Assembly (NCBI RefSeq): GCF_017377775.1
Contig: NZ_JAFVLN010000015.1
Span: 124,001-188,000 of the forward strand
Direction: 5' to 3'
DNA length: 64,000 nucleotides
Source of the DNA: Streptomyces sp. VRA16 Mangrove soil
Lineage (GTDB): Bacteria > Actinomycetota > Actinomycetes > Streptomycetales > Streptomycetaceae
Positions 25,878 through 35,084 of the stretch are shown here, in pieces (position 1 is the first letter of the stretch; every line of letters begins with the position of its first letter). The notes beneath the pieces were generated by a model, which saw only the letters and a list, made by a program, of their open reading frames with translations, made no database searches and was not told where the DNA came from. A program made the translations under genes and the position numbers.

Positions 25878-27692
25878 ATGTCCCGCACCGGACCACCCCG
25901 CAGACTTCTGACCGCCGTGACGGCGGCGGCCCTCGCCGCCGCCGGGCTCGCCGCGGTGTCGCCCACCCCTGCCCACGCGGCCGACACGGACCTGGCCCGC
26001 AACGGCGGCTTCGAGTCGGGCCTGGACGGCTGGACGTGCTCGGCCGGAACCGGCGCGACGGTGAACTCGCCCGTCCACAGCGGTACTTCGGCCCTCCAGG
26101 CGACCCCGACCGCAGGCGACAACGCCCAGTGCGCGCAGACGGTGACGGTCAAGCCGGACTCGACGTACACGCTCTCGGGCTATGTCCGCGGCTCCTACGT
26201 CTACCTGGGCGCGAGCGGCACCGGCACCACCGACGTCTCGACGTGGACCCAGTCCGCCCCGGACTGGCAGCAGTTGACGACGACGTTCCGCACCGGCCCG
26301 TCGACGACGAAGGTCACGATCTACACCCACGGCTGGTACGGCACCCCCGCCTACCAGGCCGACGACCTCTCCCTGCTCGGCCCCGGCGCCACCGCCCCCG
26401 TACCCCCGGCCGCCCCCACCGGCGTGCGAACAGGCGCGATCACCACCACCAGCATCGCCCTGTCCTGGCCCGCGGTCGCCGACGCGACGTCGTACGCGCT
26501 CTACGTCAACGGCACCAAGTCCCGCACGGTGACCGGCACTTCGGCCACCCTCACCGGCCTCACGCCCGCGACGGCGTACAGCCTCCAGGTCACGGCGGTC
26601 AACGACGAGGGCGAGTCGGCGAAGTCGACCCCGGTGACGGCGACGACGGCAACGGGCACCGGCGGCGGCTCCACCGGCCTGCCCGCCCACGCCCTGGTCG
26701 GCTACCTCCACGCGAGCTTCGCCAACGGCTCCGGCTACACCCGCCTCGCCGACGTCCCCGACAGCTGGGACGTCATCGACCTGGCCTTCGGTGAACCCAC
26801 CTCCGCGACCTCCGGCGACATCCGCTTCAACCGCTGCCCGGTGACGGAGTGCCCGAACGTCGAGTCGGACGCCGACTTCAAGGCGGCCATCAAGGCCAAG
26901 CAGGCCGCGGGCAAGAAGGTGCTGATCTCGATAGGCGGCCAGAACGGCCAGGTCCAGCTCACCACGACAGCGGCCCGCGACGCCTTCGTCACCTCGGTCT
27001 CGAAGATCATCGACGAGTACGGCCTGGACGGCCTCGACATCGACTTCGAGGGCCACTCCCTCTCCCTCGACACCGGCGACACCGACTTCAAGAACCCGAC
27101 CACCCCGGTGATCGTGAACCTGATCTCGGCGCTGAAGACCCTGAAGGCCAGGTACGGCCAGGACTTCGTCCTCTCCATGGCCCCGGAGACCTTCTTCGTC
27201 CAGAACGGCTACCAGTTCTACGGCTCCGGCAAGTGGGGCGGCCAGGACCCGCGCTGCGGCGCGTACCTCCCGGTCATCCACGCGATGCGCGACGACCTGA
27301 CCCTGCTGCACGTCCAGGACTACAACTCGGGCCCGATCATGGGCCTCGACGGCCAGTACCACTCCATGGGCGGCGCCGACTTCCACATCGCGATGACCGA
27401 CATGCTCCTCACCGGCTTCCCGGTCGCGGGCGACGCCACCAACGTCTTCCCGCCACTGCGCCCCGACCAGATCGCCATCGGCATGCCCGCCTCCACGAAC
27501 GCGGGCAACGGCTACGTCGCCCCGGCCGAGGTCACCAAGACCCTGAACTGCCTGACGAAGGGCACCGACTGCGGCACGTACCCGACCCACGGCACCTGGC
27601 CGGCACTGCGCGGCCTGATGACGTGGTCGGTGAACTGGGACCGGTTCACCGGCTGGGAGTTCCAGAAGAACTTCGACGCGTACTTCGGCTGA
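25878..27692 (+). CDS. secreted chitinase, GH18 with CBM and FnIII domains
   Basis: 604 aa. Domains in order: signal peptide (1 to about 35, ending PAHAAD), a carbohydrate-binding beta-sandwich (about 37-165, NGGFESGLDGW), a fibronectin III domain (about 174-262, PTGVRTGAITTTSIALSWPA), a Gly/Thr linker, and a GH18 catalytic barrel (about 270-604) with D384-G-L-D387-I-D389-F-E391, Glu391 being the acid. SIGGQNG is the conserved substrate-binding strand. It degrades chitin outside the cell, releasing N-acetylglucosamine oligomers. Regulation by DasR is likely from the upstream operator. The 3' end overlaps the convergent PAP2 gene by 47 bp. Confidence 0.94.
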   Translation: MSRTGPPRRLLTAVTAAALAAAGLAAVSPTPAHAADTDLARNGGFESGLDGWTCSAGTGATVNSPVHSGTSALQATPTAGDNAQCAQTVTVKPDSTYTLSGYVRGSYVYLGASGTGTTDVSTWTQSAPDWQQLTTTFRTGPSTTKVTIYTHGWYGTPAYQADDLSLLGPGATAPVPPAAPTGVRTGAITTTSIALSWPAVADATSYALYVNGTKSRTVTGTSATLTGLTPATAYSLQVTAVNDEGESAKSTPVTATTATGTGGGSTGLPAHALVGYLHASFANGSGYTRLADVPDSWDVIDLAFGEPTSATSGDIRFNRCPVTECPNVESDADFKAAIKAKQAAGKKVLISIGGQNGQVQLTTTAARDAFVTSVSKIIDEYGLDGLDIDFEGHSLSLDTGDTDFKNPTTPVIVNLISALKTLKARYGQDFVLSMAPETFFVQNGYQFYGSGKWGGQDPRCGAYLPVIHAMRDDLTLLHVQDYNSGPIMGLDGQYHSMGGADFHIAMTDMLLTGFPVAGDATNVFPPLRPDQIAIGMPASTNAGNGYVAPAEVTKTLNCLTKGTDCGTYPTHGTWPALRGLMTWSVNWDRFTGWEFQKNFDAYFG

Positions 27693-28455
27693 TCGCGTAC
27701 GCGGCCGCGTACAGCAGCACCACCGAAAGACACCAGCTCCCCACCACGTCGACCGGCCAGTGATACCCCTGCCGGACGAGCCCCAGGCCTACGGCCGCGT
27801 TCAGTGCGACGCAGCCGTAGGCCGCTGAGCGTCGGTGCGCGAGGAGGGCGCACAGGCCGTACGCGACCGCTGCCGTGGCCGCGTGGCCCGAGGGGTAGAA
27901 GCCGGTCTCGGGGGACATCGGGGGTGGGCCGGGGCGGGCCAGGAGGGACTGGAGGGGGCCGACCAGGGCCGGGACCAGGGCCATGGTGACGACGGCGACG
28001 AGCGTCGGGAACCAGGTGCGGGTGCGCCAGGTGAGGTAGGCGAGGGTGGCCGCCAGGACCGGGAGGGCCACCTGGAGGTTGCCGAGGTCCGCGAGGAATT
28101 CGGCCGGGCCCGCGGGGATCGCGCTCGTGCGGAGCGCGTCGCCGAGGCGTTCGTCGGGGGTGAGGAGGGGGCCGTCCGCCGCCACCTGCCACGTGAGGAG
28201 CGCGAAGAGGAGGGCCGCGCAGAGAGTGAGAAAAGTGGCCGGGCGCCCCGGAGCAGGGGGGGTAGCTCCGAGGCGCCCGATCTGATCGGCGTGCCGCGCG
28301 CCCCGGGGGGTTTGGGGCGGGCGACCGTCCGATCGGTGAGGAGTTCCGGAGCCGGAAGCTCCGGGTGTGTGCGCGAGGGCACGACCAGGGCGGGGCTGGG
28401 GAGGCTCCGTCCCGGATTCGCCCGCAGTCCCCTGCGGGCGGGGTGTTTCTCTCAT
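27646..28455 (-). CDS. PAP2 family phosphatase with long disordered N-terminus
   Basis: 269 aa from the ATG at 28455; a longer frame to 28524 is possible. The first 70 residues are Pro/Gly/Arg-rich. Membrane helices follow (TFLTLCAALLFALLTWQVA, FPTLVAVVTMALVPALVG). PAP2 motifs: ARP (173-175), PSGHAA (188-193, His191) and VRQGYHWPVD (His232, Asp236). The second and third motifs are complete; the first lacks the usual KxxxxxxRP lysine. Likely an undecaprenyl or lipid phosphatase. It ends inside the 3' end of the chitinase gene. Confidence 0.88.
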   Translation of the reverse strand: MRETPRPQGTAGESGTEPPQPRPGRALAHTPGASGSGTPHRSDGRPPQTPRGARHADQIGRLGATPPAPGRPATFLTLCAALLFALLTWQVAADGPLLTPDERLGDALRTSAIPAGPAEFLADLGNLQVALPVLAATLAYLTWRTRTWFPTLVAVVTMALVPALVGPLQSLLARPGPPPMSPETGFYPSGHAATAAVAYGLCALLAHRRSAAYGCVALNAAVGLGLVRQGYHWPVDVVGSWCLSVVLLYAAAYAISRSTRRSSSGTPSR

Positions 28456-28622
28456 CTGCAGAAACCGTACGTCAGGGGTCGGGGGCGCGACAGCCGGTTC
28501 GGCAAGCTGCCATGGGGCCCCCACACCTTCTTCACACGGCCCGACCGTCGTGCCAGGTCAGCGGAATGGTTCCCTCTTCAACCGGCATCGTCGGACCGTG
28601 TGACTCCAGTGTCCCGCTGTGC

Positions 28623-29957
28623 TCAGAGAGCCGCGAAGGCACTCTCGATGATGTCGAGGCCCTCGTTGAGCAGGTCCTGGCCGATGACCAGCGGGGGCAG
28701 GAAGCGCAGCACGTTGCCGTAGGTGCCACAGGTGAGGACGAGCAGGCCCTCGGCGTGGCAGGCCTTCGCGAGCGCGGCGGCGGCCTCCGGGTGCGGCTCC
28801 TTGGTCGCCGGGTCCTTGACGAGCTCGATGGCGATCATCGCGCCGCGGCCACGGATGTCACCGATGGCCGGGAACTTCTCCTGCATGGCGGAGAGCCGGG
28901 TCTTCATCGTCGACTCGATCTCCTTCGCCTTGGCGTTGAGGTCGAGCTCCTTCATCGTCTCGATGGCGCCGAGCGCACCGGCGCAGGCCACCGGGTTGCC
29001 GCCGTAGGTGCCGCCGAGGCCGCCCGCGTGCGCGGCGTCCATGATCTCGGCCTTGCCGGTCACCGCGGCGAGCGGGAGACCGCCCGCGATGCCCTTGGCG
29101 GTCGTGATCAGGTCCGGGACGATGCCCTCGTCCTCGCACGCGAACCACTGGCCGGTGCGGCAGAAGCCGGACTGGATCTCGTCCGCGACGAAGACGATGC
29201 CGTTGTCGGACGCGAACTGGCGGATGGCGGGCAGGAAGCCCTTCGCCGGCTCGATGAAGCCGCCCTCGCCGAGGACCGGCTCGATGATGATCGCGGCCAC
29301 GTTGTCGGCGCCGACCTGCTTGGTGATCTGGTCGATCGCGGCGGCGGCGGCCTCGGGGCCGGCGTTCTCCGGGCCGGTCGGCCAGCGGTAGCCGTAGGCG
29401 ACCGGGACGCGGTAGACCTCGGGGGCGAACGGGCCGAAGCCGTGCTTGTACGGCATGTTCTTCGACGTGAGGGCCATCGTCAGGTTCGTACGGCCGTGGT
29501 AGCCGTGGTCGAAGACGACGACCGCCTGGCGCTTGGTGTACGCGCGGGCGATCTTGACGGCGTTCTCGACGGCCTCGGCGCCCGAGTTGAACAGGGCCGA
29601 CTTCTTGGCGTGGTCGCCCGGGGTCAGCTCGGCGAGCGCCTCGGCGACCTCCACGTAACCCTCGTACGGCGTGACCATGAAGCAGGTGTGGGTGAACTCC
29701 TGCAGCTGGGCGGAGGCGCGGCGGACCACGGCCTCGGCGGACGCGCCGACGCTGGTCACGGCGATACCGGAGCCGAAGTCGATCAGACGGTTGCCGTCGA
29801 CGTCCTCGATGATGCCGCGGTCCACGCGCGCGGTGAACACGGGCAGCGTGGAGCCCACACCGGCGGCGACGGCGGCGAGACGGCGCTGCTGCAGCTCCTG
29901 CGACTTCGGGCCGGGGATGGCGGTGACGACGCGGCGCTCCTGCGGGATGTCGCTCAT
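28623..29957 (-). CDS. gabT: 4-aminobutyrate--2-oxoglutarate transaminase
   Basis: 444 aa, ATG with AGGAGC upstream. Class III PLP aminotransferase with FNSGAEAVENAVKIARAYTK, FDHGYHGRTNLTMAL, IIEPVLGEGGFIEPAKGFL, FVADEIQSGFCRTG (Asp259) and the PLP lysine Lys288 in TTAKGIAGGLPLAAV. The length and motifs match actinobacterial GabT, which moves the GABA amino group to 2-oxoglutarate, giving succinate semialdehyde. It is placed between the aldehyde dehydrogenases that make GABA and the one at 35085 that may take succinate semialdehyde, but is its own transcription unit. Confidence 0.95.
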   Translation of the reverse strand: MSDIPQERRVVTAIPGPKSQELQQRRLAAVAAGVGSTLPVFTARVDRGIIEDVDGNRLIDFGSGIAVTSVGASAEAVVRRASAQLQEFTHTCFMVTPYEGYVEVAEALAELTPGDHAKKSALFNSGAEAVENAVKIARAYTKRQAVVVFDHGYHGRTNLTMALTSKNMPYKHGFGPFAPEVYRVPVAYGYRWPTGPENAGPEAAAAAIDQITKQVGADNVAAIIIEPVLGEGGFIEPAKGFLPAIRQFASDNGIVFVADEIQSGFCRTGQWFACEDEGIVPDLITTAKGIAGGLPLAAVTGKAEIMDAAHAGGLGGTYGGNPVACAGALGAIETMKELDLNAKAKEIESTMKTRLSAMQEKFPAIGDIRGRGAMIAIELVKDPATKEPHPEAAAALAKACHAEGLLVLTCGTYGNVLRFLPPLVIGQDLLNEGLDIIESAFAAL

Positions 29958-30141
29958 GCGGGGCTCCTGGTTCTGGCTCAGGGGGCGGCACCGGGTTCCG
30001 GTCCGGGTTCGCCGGGGGGTTTCGGGGGTTTCTCGCAGGTTAGGGCGGGGAGAGGGGGCCGGTCATGCTCCATTGGGGCGGGGTTGTGGGGCAGGGTTGT
30101 CCGAGGTGGACAGGTCGGAGTGCGAGCGAAGGAGGGGCGGC

Positions 30142-30471
30142 GTGCGGGAGCGCGAGCTGGAGGAGATCGAGGAGATGTGTGCCGCGGCCACGCCGGGGCC
30201 CTGGTTCGTCAGACAGCTGGACGACGAGTGGGCCATGGGGCTGGTGGCGGTGAGCACCGTGCCTGACACCGGCCGGGGCGAGCGGTGGCCCGGCTTCGAC
30301 CACGGGGACCTGGTGGCCGCGACGCTCGTGCAGCAGCCGCGGTACGTCGACTCGGCGGACGCGCGCTGGGAGGAGAACGCCGCCTTCATCGCCATGGCCC
30401 GCGACGTCGTACCGCGGCTCGTCGGGGAAGTGCGCCGGCTGCGCGAGCGACTGGCCGCCGACGGCGGGTGA
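30142..30471 (+). CDS. small hypothetical protein with ATPGPW motif
   Basis: 109 aa from the GTG at 30142, with AGGAGG 6 nt upstream; no signal or membrane segment. The N-terminus EIEEMCAAATPGPWFV and C-terminus NAAFIAMARDVVPRLVGEVR are a pattern common in phage-like Ead/Ea22 and streptomycete hypothetical proteins. No function is known to me. Divergent from gabT. Confidence 0.75.
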   Translation: MRERELEEIEEMCAAATPGPWFVRQLDDEWAMGLVAVSTVPDTGRGERWPGFDHGDLVAATLVQQPRYVDSADARWEENAAFIAMARDVVPRLVGEVRRLRERLAADGG

Positions 30472-30619
30472 GCCCGTGGGGCCGGTGGGCCCGCGCGGGA
30501 CGACCGCCGCGCCCGGAGCAATGGGTCAACTCCCCATGTGCGGCGGTTAGATTGAACAGGTTCGGCGCCCGTGCGCCGGCCCGACCGACCGGAGCTGACA
30601 AGGCGCAGGGAGCACGTGC

Positions 30620-32995
30620 ATGGAGACCGAGGGCACGCAGGGCACGCACGAACCGGGCAGTGGGCGGCGCTCCGCCCCCGTGCCGCGGCCCGCGCGGCCG
30701 GCACGTCCCGCCGTGCCGCCGATGCCCCGGCAGGCGCCGGCGGGACCGGGGGCCGCGGTCGCCCAGTGGCTGTCGACGCGCAGGCCGCGCACCGAGCCGG
30801 GGGTGTGGCGGTACGGGTTCGTGCCGCGGGCGCCCCGGCGCGACGAGACGGTGATCGGCCGCAAGCTGCTGGTGTGGATGGTCGCCTCGTTCCTCGCCGG
30901 GATCCTGCTGTGGAGCCTGTGGCGGCACGGCACGCTCCCGTACCAGTGGGTGCCGCTCAAGATCGTGACCCCGGACGCCTGGTGGTGGCCCGGCACGACG
31001 TCCCCGCGCGACGCGAAGGCGAACGAGGCCCTCGTCGTCTATCAGGGGGTGGCCTTCGGCGTGCTCGTCTTCCTCGTCGGGCGGTTCGGGGCGTGGGGCG
31101 AGGGCATCCGGCACTTCGTGGTGCGCCGGCCCCAGCCGGCCCGCGCGCTGATCGCCTCCGTCGCCGCCGTCGGCGTCCTCGTCTTCGTCTGGCCCGCCGC
31201 GCTCGGCCTCGACTGGCGGCCGCTGCCGATCGCCGAACCCGTGCTGTCCCTCGTCGTGCTGATCACCGGCGGCTACGGCTTCTTCACGATCCCCGCGCTC
31301 GCGTACACCCTCTACGGCCTCATCACCCTGGCCGTGCTCTACCCCTTCGCCCGCCTCGGCGGCTGGCTGGAGGCGTGGTCGGGGCTGCGCGCCCGCAAGA
31401 CCCCGCCGAAGCCCGCCGCCCCGCCGCGCGCCCGCGCCGAATGGGCCGAGCTGCGGGCCGCGGGACAGGACAAGGCCGCCGACGTCCTCGCCCTCGAAGT
31501 GGCCGGCGGCCGGATGAACGACGTCGACTGCGTCCGCGTCGCCCGCGCCTGGAAGGCCGCCGCCCGCCGCGCCGACGGGCCCGCCGAGTTCACCGACACC
31601 GTGGTCCGCCAGGGCGGCGCCGCCTGGACGCACCCCTCCAAGCAGCGCGACCTGCCCGTCCGCACCGCCACCCACGACCTGCTCGTCGGCCAGGTCCGCA
31701 TCGGCCGCTTCGCGCGCGACGAGCGCAACCCGTACCCGCTGCAGGGCGCCGGCGCCGCCCTCGACCCGAGCGCGCTCGGCACCTCGCTGCTCGCCGTCGG
31801 CCCCTCCGGCGCGGGCAAGACCGCCGGGGTGATCCGGCCCGTCGTGGAGTCGCTGGCGCTCCAGGCGCTCACCGGACGGGCCGCGGTCATCGCCGTCTGC
31901 GCCGCCGGCACCCCGCTGGGCCCCGACGACGCGTACGACGTCGTGGTCCGCCCCGGCGACCCCGCCTCCGTGTACGACCTCGACCTGTACGCGGACGCCA
32001 CCGACCCCGACGAGGCCGCCTCGTTCCTCGCCGAAGGGCTGGTCGGCGACCTCGAAGGGGTCGACACGCGCCGCGCGGCCACCGCGCTCGCGCAGCTCCT
32101 CGGCCCCTACCGCACCGCGCACGGCCACTTCCCTTCGGTGCCCGTGCTGCGCGAACTCCTGGAGGGCGACGCGGCCGCCCTCGCCGATCTGCGGTCCCGG
32201 CTCTCTCCGGACGCCGACGCGGCGATGCGTCGCGAACTCGACGCCCGCCAGCGGCAGTCCGGCACCGCGGGCGACCCGGGGCCGGTGCTCGCCGACCGGC
32301 TCGCGGTGCTCGACCGGCCCGTGTTCGCCGGGTTCTTCGACACGAGCGGCGCCGGCCGCCCGTTCTCCGTACGGTCCGTCACCGGGCATCCGCTGCGGGT
32401 CCGTGTCGACCTTCCCGAGCAGGGCCACGAGGAGGCGTCGCGGCTGCTGGCCCGGCTGCTGCTCGCCCAGTTCGCGTCGGTGGTGCGCGGCCGCGGCGAG
32501 GACGCGCCGTTCGCCTGCCTGGTCCTGGACGACGCGGCGCGCACGGTGACCGCCGAGACGGTCCGCGCCATCCAGCGGCTGCGTTCCGCGCGCGCCGGGG
32601 TCGTCCTCGGGCTGCGTACCGTCGGCGAGGTCGCCGAACCTCTGCAGGGCCCGCTGTACGCGGCCGTCGGCTGCCGTATGGCCTTCTCCGGGGTCTCCAC
32701 CTGGGACGGCCGCCGGTTCGCCGAGGCCTGGGGCACCGAGTGGGTGGAGCGCGAGGAGGTCGCCCAGCACACGGTGTACGCCAACCAGCCGCTGACCCGC
32801 GCCCTGCACAGCCTGCGCAAGATGGTCACCGGCAAGGCCGTCACCACCGACGCGGTCACCGTCCGCCAGGTCGAGCGCGAACGCTGGTCGGCGTCCGACC
32901 TCGCGCACGCCGTCCCGCCCGGTCACGCCGTGCTCTCCCTGACCACCGTGCGCGGCGAGCACGCTCCGCCGCTGCTCGTGGACCTGCGCGCCTGA
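30620..32995 (+). CDS. membrane-anchored TraG/VirD4-like ATPase
   Basis: 791 aa. A proline-rich cytoplasmic leader (1-75) precedes about four membrane helices (about 82-99, 140-154, 176-194 and 204-244). The ATPase part carries Walker A GPSGAGKT (394-401) and Walker B ACLVLDDAART (632-642), with RLLARLLLAQFASVVRG and GLRTVGEVAEPL typical of TraG/VirD4-HerA-type P-loop pumps. Streptomycete annotations call this an ATP/GTP-binding protein. No relaxase, T4SS or phage gene is beside it, so it may move DNA or protein at the membrane, or serve a chromosomal role. RBS GGGAG; unlinked in function to its amine-catabolic neighbours. Confidence 0.75.
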   Translation: METEGTQGTHEPGSGRRSAPVPRPARPARPAVPPMPRQAPAGPGAAVAQWLSTRRPRTEPGVWRYGFVPRAPRRDETVIGRKLLVWMVASFLAGILLWSLWRHGTLPYQWVPLKIVTPDAWWWPGTTSPRDAKANEALVVYQGVAFGVLVFLVGRFGAWGEGIRHFVVRRPQPARALIASVAAVGVLVFVWPAALGLDWRPLPIAEPVLSLVVLITGGYGFFTIPALAYTLYGLITLAVLYPFARLGGWLEAWSGLRARKTPPKPAAPPRARAEWAELRAAGQDKAADVLALEVAGGRMNDVDCVRVARAWKAAARRADGPAEFTDTVVRQGGAAWTHPSKQRDLPVRTATHDLLVGQVRIGRFARDERNPYPLQGAGAALDPSALGTSLLAVGPSGAGKTAGVIRPVVESLALQALTGRAAVIAVCAAGTPLGPDDAYDVVVRPGDPASVYDLDLYADATDPDEAASFLAEGLVGDLEGVDTRRAATALAQLLGPYRTAHGHFPSVPVLRELLEGDAAALADLRSRLSPDADAAMRRELDARQRQSGTAGDPGPVLADRLAVLDRPVFAGFFDTSGAGRPFSVRSVTGHPLRVRVDLPEQGHEEASRLLARLLLAQFASVVRGRGEDAPFACLVLDDAARTVTAETVRAIQRLRSARAGVVLGLRTVGEVAEPLQGPLYAAVGCRMAFSGVSTWDGRRFAEAWGTEWVEREEVAQHTVYANQPLTRALHSLRKMVTGKAVTTDAVTVRQVERERWSASDLAHAVPPGHAVLSLTTVRGEHAPPLLVDLRA

Positions 32996-33158
32996 AGAGT
33001 GGCTGAGGATCCCGGGGCGGGGCGCCAGCGGTACGTACGGTGAGGCAGAATCGGCACGGGGCGTTCATACGGAGCGTCCAAAAGCTTCACAAGCCACGTC
33101 CGTACGCCCAGCACAGCCGGTCCTCCGCCCGGTACACCCAGCACACCTGAAGGCCGTC

Positions 33159-34811
33159 ATGCCGCCCACGCTCGCCTCGCTCGTCCACCACTCGGCTCTC
33201 AAGCTCACCGTGCGTGCGGGCGAGGCGCACCTGGACACCCCGGTCAGGTGGGCGCACGTGAGCGAGCTCGCCGACCCCGTGCCGTACATGGAGGGCGGGG
33301 AGCTGCTCCTGATCACGGCGCTGAAGCTGGACGCCGAGGACCCGGAGGCCATGCGCCGCTACGTGAAGCGGCTCGTCGGCGCGGGCGTCGTCGGGCTCGG
33401 CTTCGCGGTCGGCGTCAACTACGACGCCGTGCCGGACGCACTCGTGCAGGCGGCGCAGGGCGAGGGTCTTCCGCTCCTCGAAGTCCCGCCGCGCACGCCG
33501 TTCATCGCCATCAGCAAGGCGGTCTCCGCGGCCATCGCCGCAGACCAGTACCGGGCCGTGACCTCCGGGTTCGCCGCCCAGCGCGAGCTGACCAAGCAGG
33601 CCCTGAACGACGGCCCCGAAGGGCTGCTCGCCGTCCTCGCCGCGCAGGTCGACGGGTGGGCCGCGCTCTACGACGCCTCGGGCGCCGTCGTCGCCACCGC
33701 CCCGGAGTGGGCCGGACGTCGGGCGGCCCGGCTCACCCCCGACGTGGAGCGGCTGCGGGAGCGGCCCGCGCCCGCCAGCGCCGTGGTCGCGGGCGGCGCC
33801 GACGACCGGGTCGAGCTGCATTCGATCGGTACGGGACGCAGGCCGCGGGCCGCTCTCGCCGTCGGCACGGCCGCGGCCCTCGGCACCGCCGAGCGGTACG
33901 CGCTGCACTCCGCCATCGCCCTGCTCACCCTGACCACCGAGCGCTCCCGGGCCCTGTACGCGGCCGAACAGCGGATCGGCTCCGCGGTGCTGCGGATGCT
34001 GCTCGCCGCCGAGCCGGACCATGCACGGGCCGTCGCCGGTGATCTCTACGGGGCGCTGCTCGACGCGCCGTTCCGGATGGTGCTCGCCGAGGCCGTGGCG
34101 CCGCCGCCCAGCGGGGTCGCGCCGAGCGGCGGCCGGGCCACGGGCACCGCGCTGCTGCTCGCCGAGGCGATCACCGGCGCGGGCGGCCCGGCCGGTGACC
34201 CGGTCTCGGTCCTCGTCGACGTCGTCGAGTCCGCCGCCGCGCGGGCCGGCGAGGCCGTGCTCGTCGTCCCGGACGGGGAGCGCGTCGTGCTGCTCGTGGT
34301 CGACGGGGGCGCGGCCGGGGAGGCCTGCGTGCAGTACGCGGAGGCGCTGGAGGCGACGCGGGCCGCGTCCTCGGGCGGCGCCGGCGGTGACGAGCTCGTC
34401 GTCGGGTTCTCGGCTCCGGCCGGGCCGATCGCGGCGGCGACCGCCTTCAAGCAGGCCGAGCAGGCGCTGTCCGTCGCGCGGCGGCGCGGGCGGGTCCTGG
34501 TCGAGCACGAGGACGTCGTCGCCGGGTCCGTGCTGCCACTGCTCGGTGACGACGCGGTGCGGGCGTTCGCGGACGGGCTGCTGCGGGCGCTGCGCGATCA
34601 TGACGCGACGGGCCGGGGCGACCTGGTCGCCTCGCTGCAGGCGTGGCTGTCGCGGCACGGGCAGTGGGATGCCGCTGCCGCGGATCTCGGGGTTCATCGG
34701 CACACGCTGCGGTACCGGATGCGCAGGGTCGAGGAGATCCTGGGGCGCTCGCTGGACGATCCCGATGTGCGGATGGAGCTGTGGCTGGCGTTGAAGGCGA
34801 CCGGGGCCTGA
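33159..34811 (+). CDS. PucR family transcriptional regulator
   Basis: 550 aa. The N-terminal PucR-like domain (about 5-125) includes WAHVSELADPVPYMEGGELL and LLEVPPRTPFIAISKAV. A GGDEF-like middle region follows. The C-terminal helix-turn-helix (PucR_C/HTH_30) reads LSRHGQWDAAAADLGVHRHT, LRYRMRRVEEILGRSLDDP. The family senses purine or amine-catabolism metabolites. It precedes the aldehyde dehydrogenase at 35085 in the same direction and lies between it and gabT, so control of GABA genes is plausible by analogy to regulators such as GabR/PucR types, but not proven. Confidence 0.9.
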   Translation: MPPTLASLVHHSALKLTVRAGEAHLDTPVRWAHVSELADPVPYMEGGELLLITALKLDAEDPEAMRRYVKRLVGAGVVGLGFAVGVNYDAVPDALVQAAQGEGLPLLEVPPRTPFIAISKAVSAAIAADQYRAVTSGFAAQRELTKQALNDGPEGLLAVLAAQVDGWAALYDASGAVVATAPEWAGRRAARLTPDVERLRERPAPASAVVAGGADDRVELHSIGTGRRPRAALAVGTAAALGTAERYALHSAIALLTLTTERSRALYAAEQRIGSAVLRMLLAAEPDHARAVAGDLYGALLDAPFRMVLAEAVAPPPSGVAPSGGRATGTALLLAEAITGAGGPAGDPVSVLVDVVESAAARAGEAVLVVPDGERVVLLVVDGGAAGEACVQYAEALEATRAASSGGAGGDELVVGFSAPAGPIAAATAFKQAEQALSVARRRGRVLVEHEDVVAGSVLPLLGDDAVRAFADGLLRALRDHDATGRGDLVASLQAWLSRHGQWDAAAADLGVHRHTLRYRMRRVEEILGRSLDDPDVRMELWLALKATGA

Positions 34812-34838
34812 GGGGATGGTCTCGTGGTCGGCTGACGG

Positions 34839-34957
34839 CCGGTGGGGGCTGGGCGCGCAGTTCCCCGCGCCCCTAGAAGCATGCGCTGCGCGCAGCTTCC
34901 CCTGAAGGCCGCAGGCCTTTCAGGGGCGCGGGGAACTGCGCGCCCAGCCCCCACCGG
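34839..34957. terminator. perfect 36-bp inverted repeat, probable bidirectional terminator
   Basis: 34839-34874 and 34922-34957 are perfect complements (36/36), built on the GCGCAGTTCCCCGCGCCCC element common between genes in Streptomyces. A second hairpin in the loop pairs CTGAAGGCC with GGCCTTTCAG. It follows the PucR stop and should form a very stable stem in RNA of either strand. Confidence 0.75.
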
Positions 34958-35084
34958 GCCGCACCTGACGAACCGGCCAACAAAGCCCCCCGAACACTCC
35001 AGCCCGGCCAAACCCAATCGCCCGGCACCCACCTAACGTGGAGCTCGCAAAGCCCACGTACACGGAGAGGCCGGTAGAAGACAC

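Noticed and set aside
34839..34957. Insertion sequence ends
   Set aside because: The interval is only 119 bp, with no transposase and no flanking target duplication; better explained as a terminator-like palindrome.
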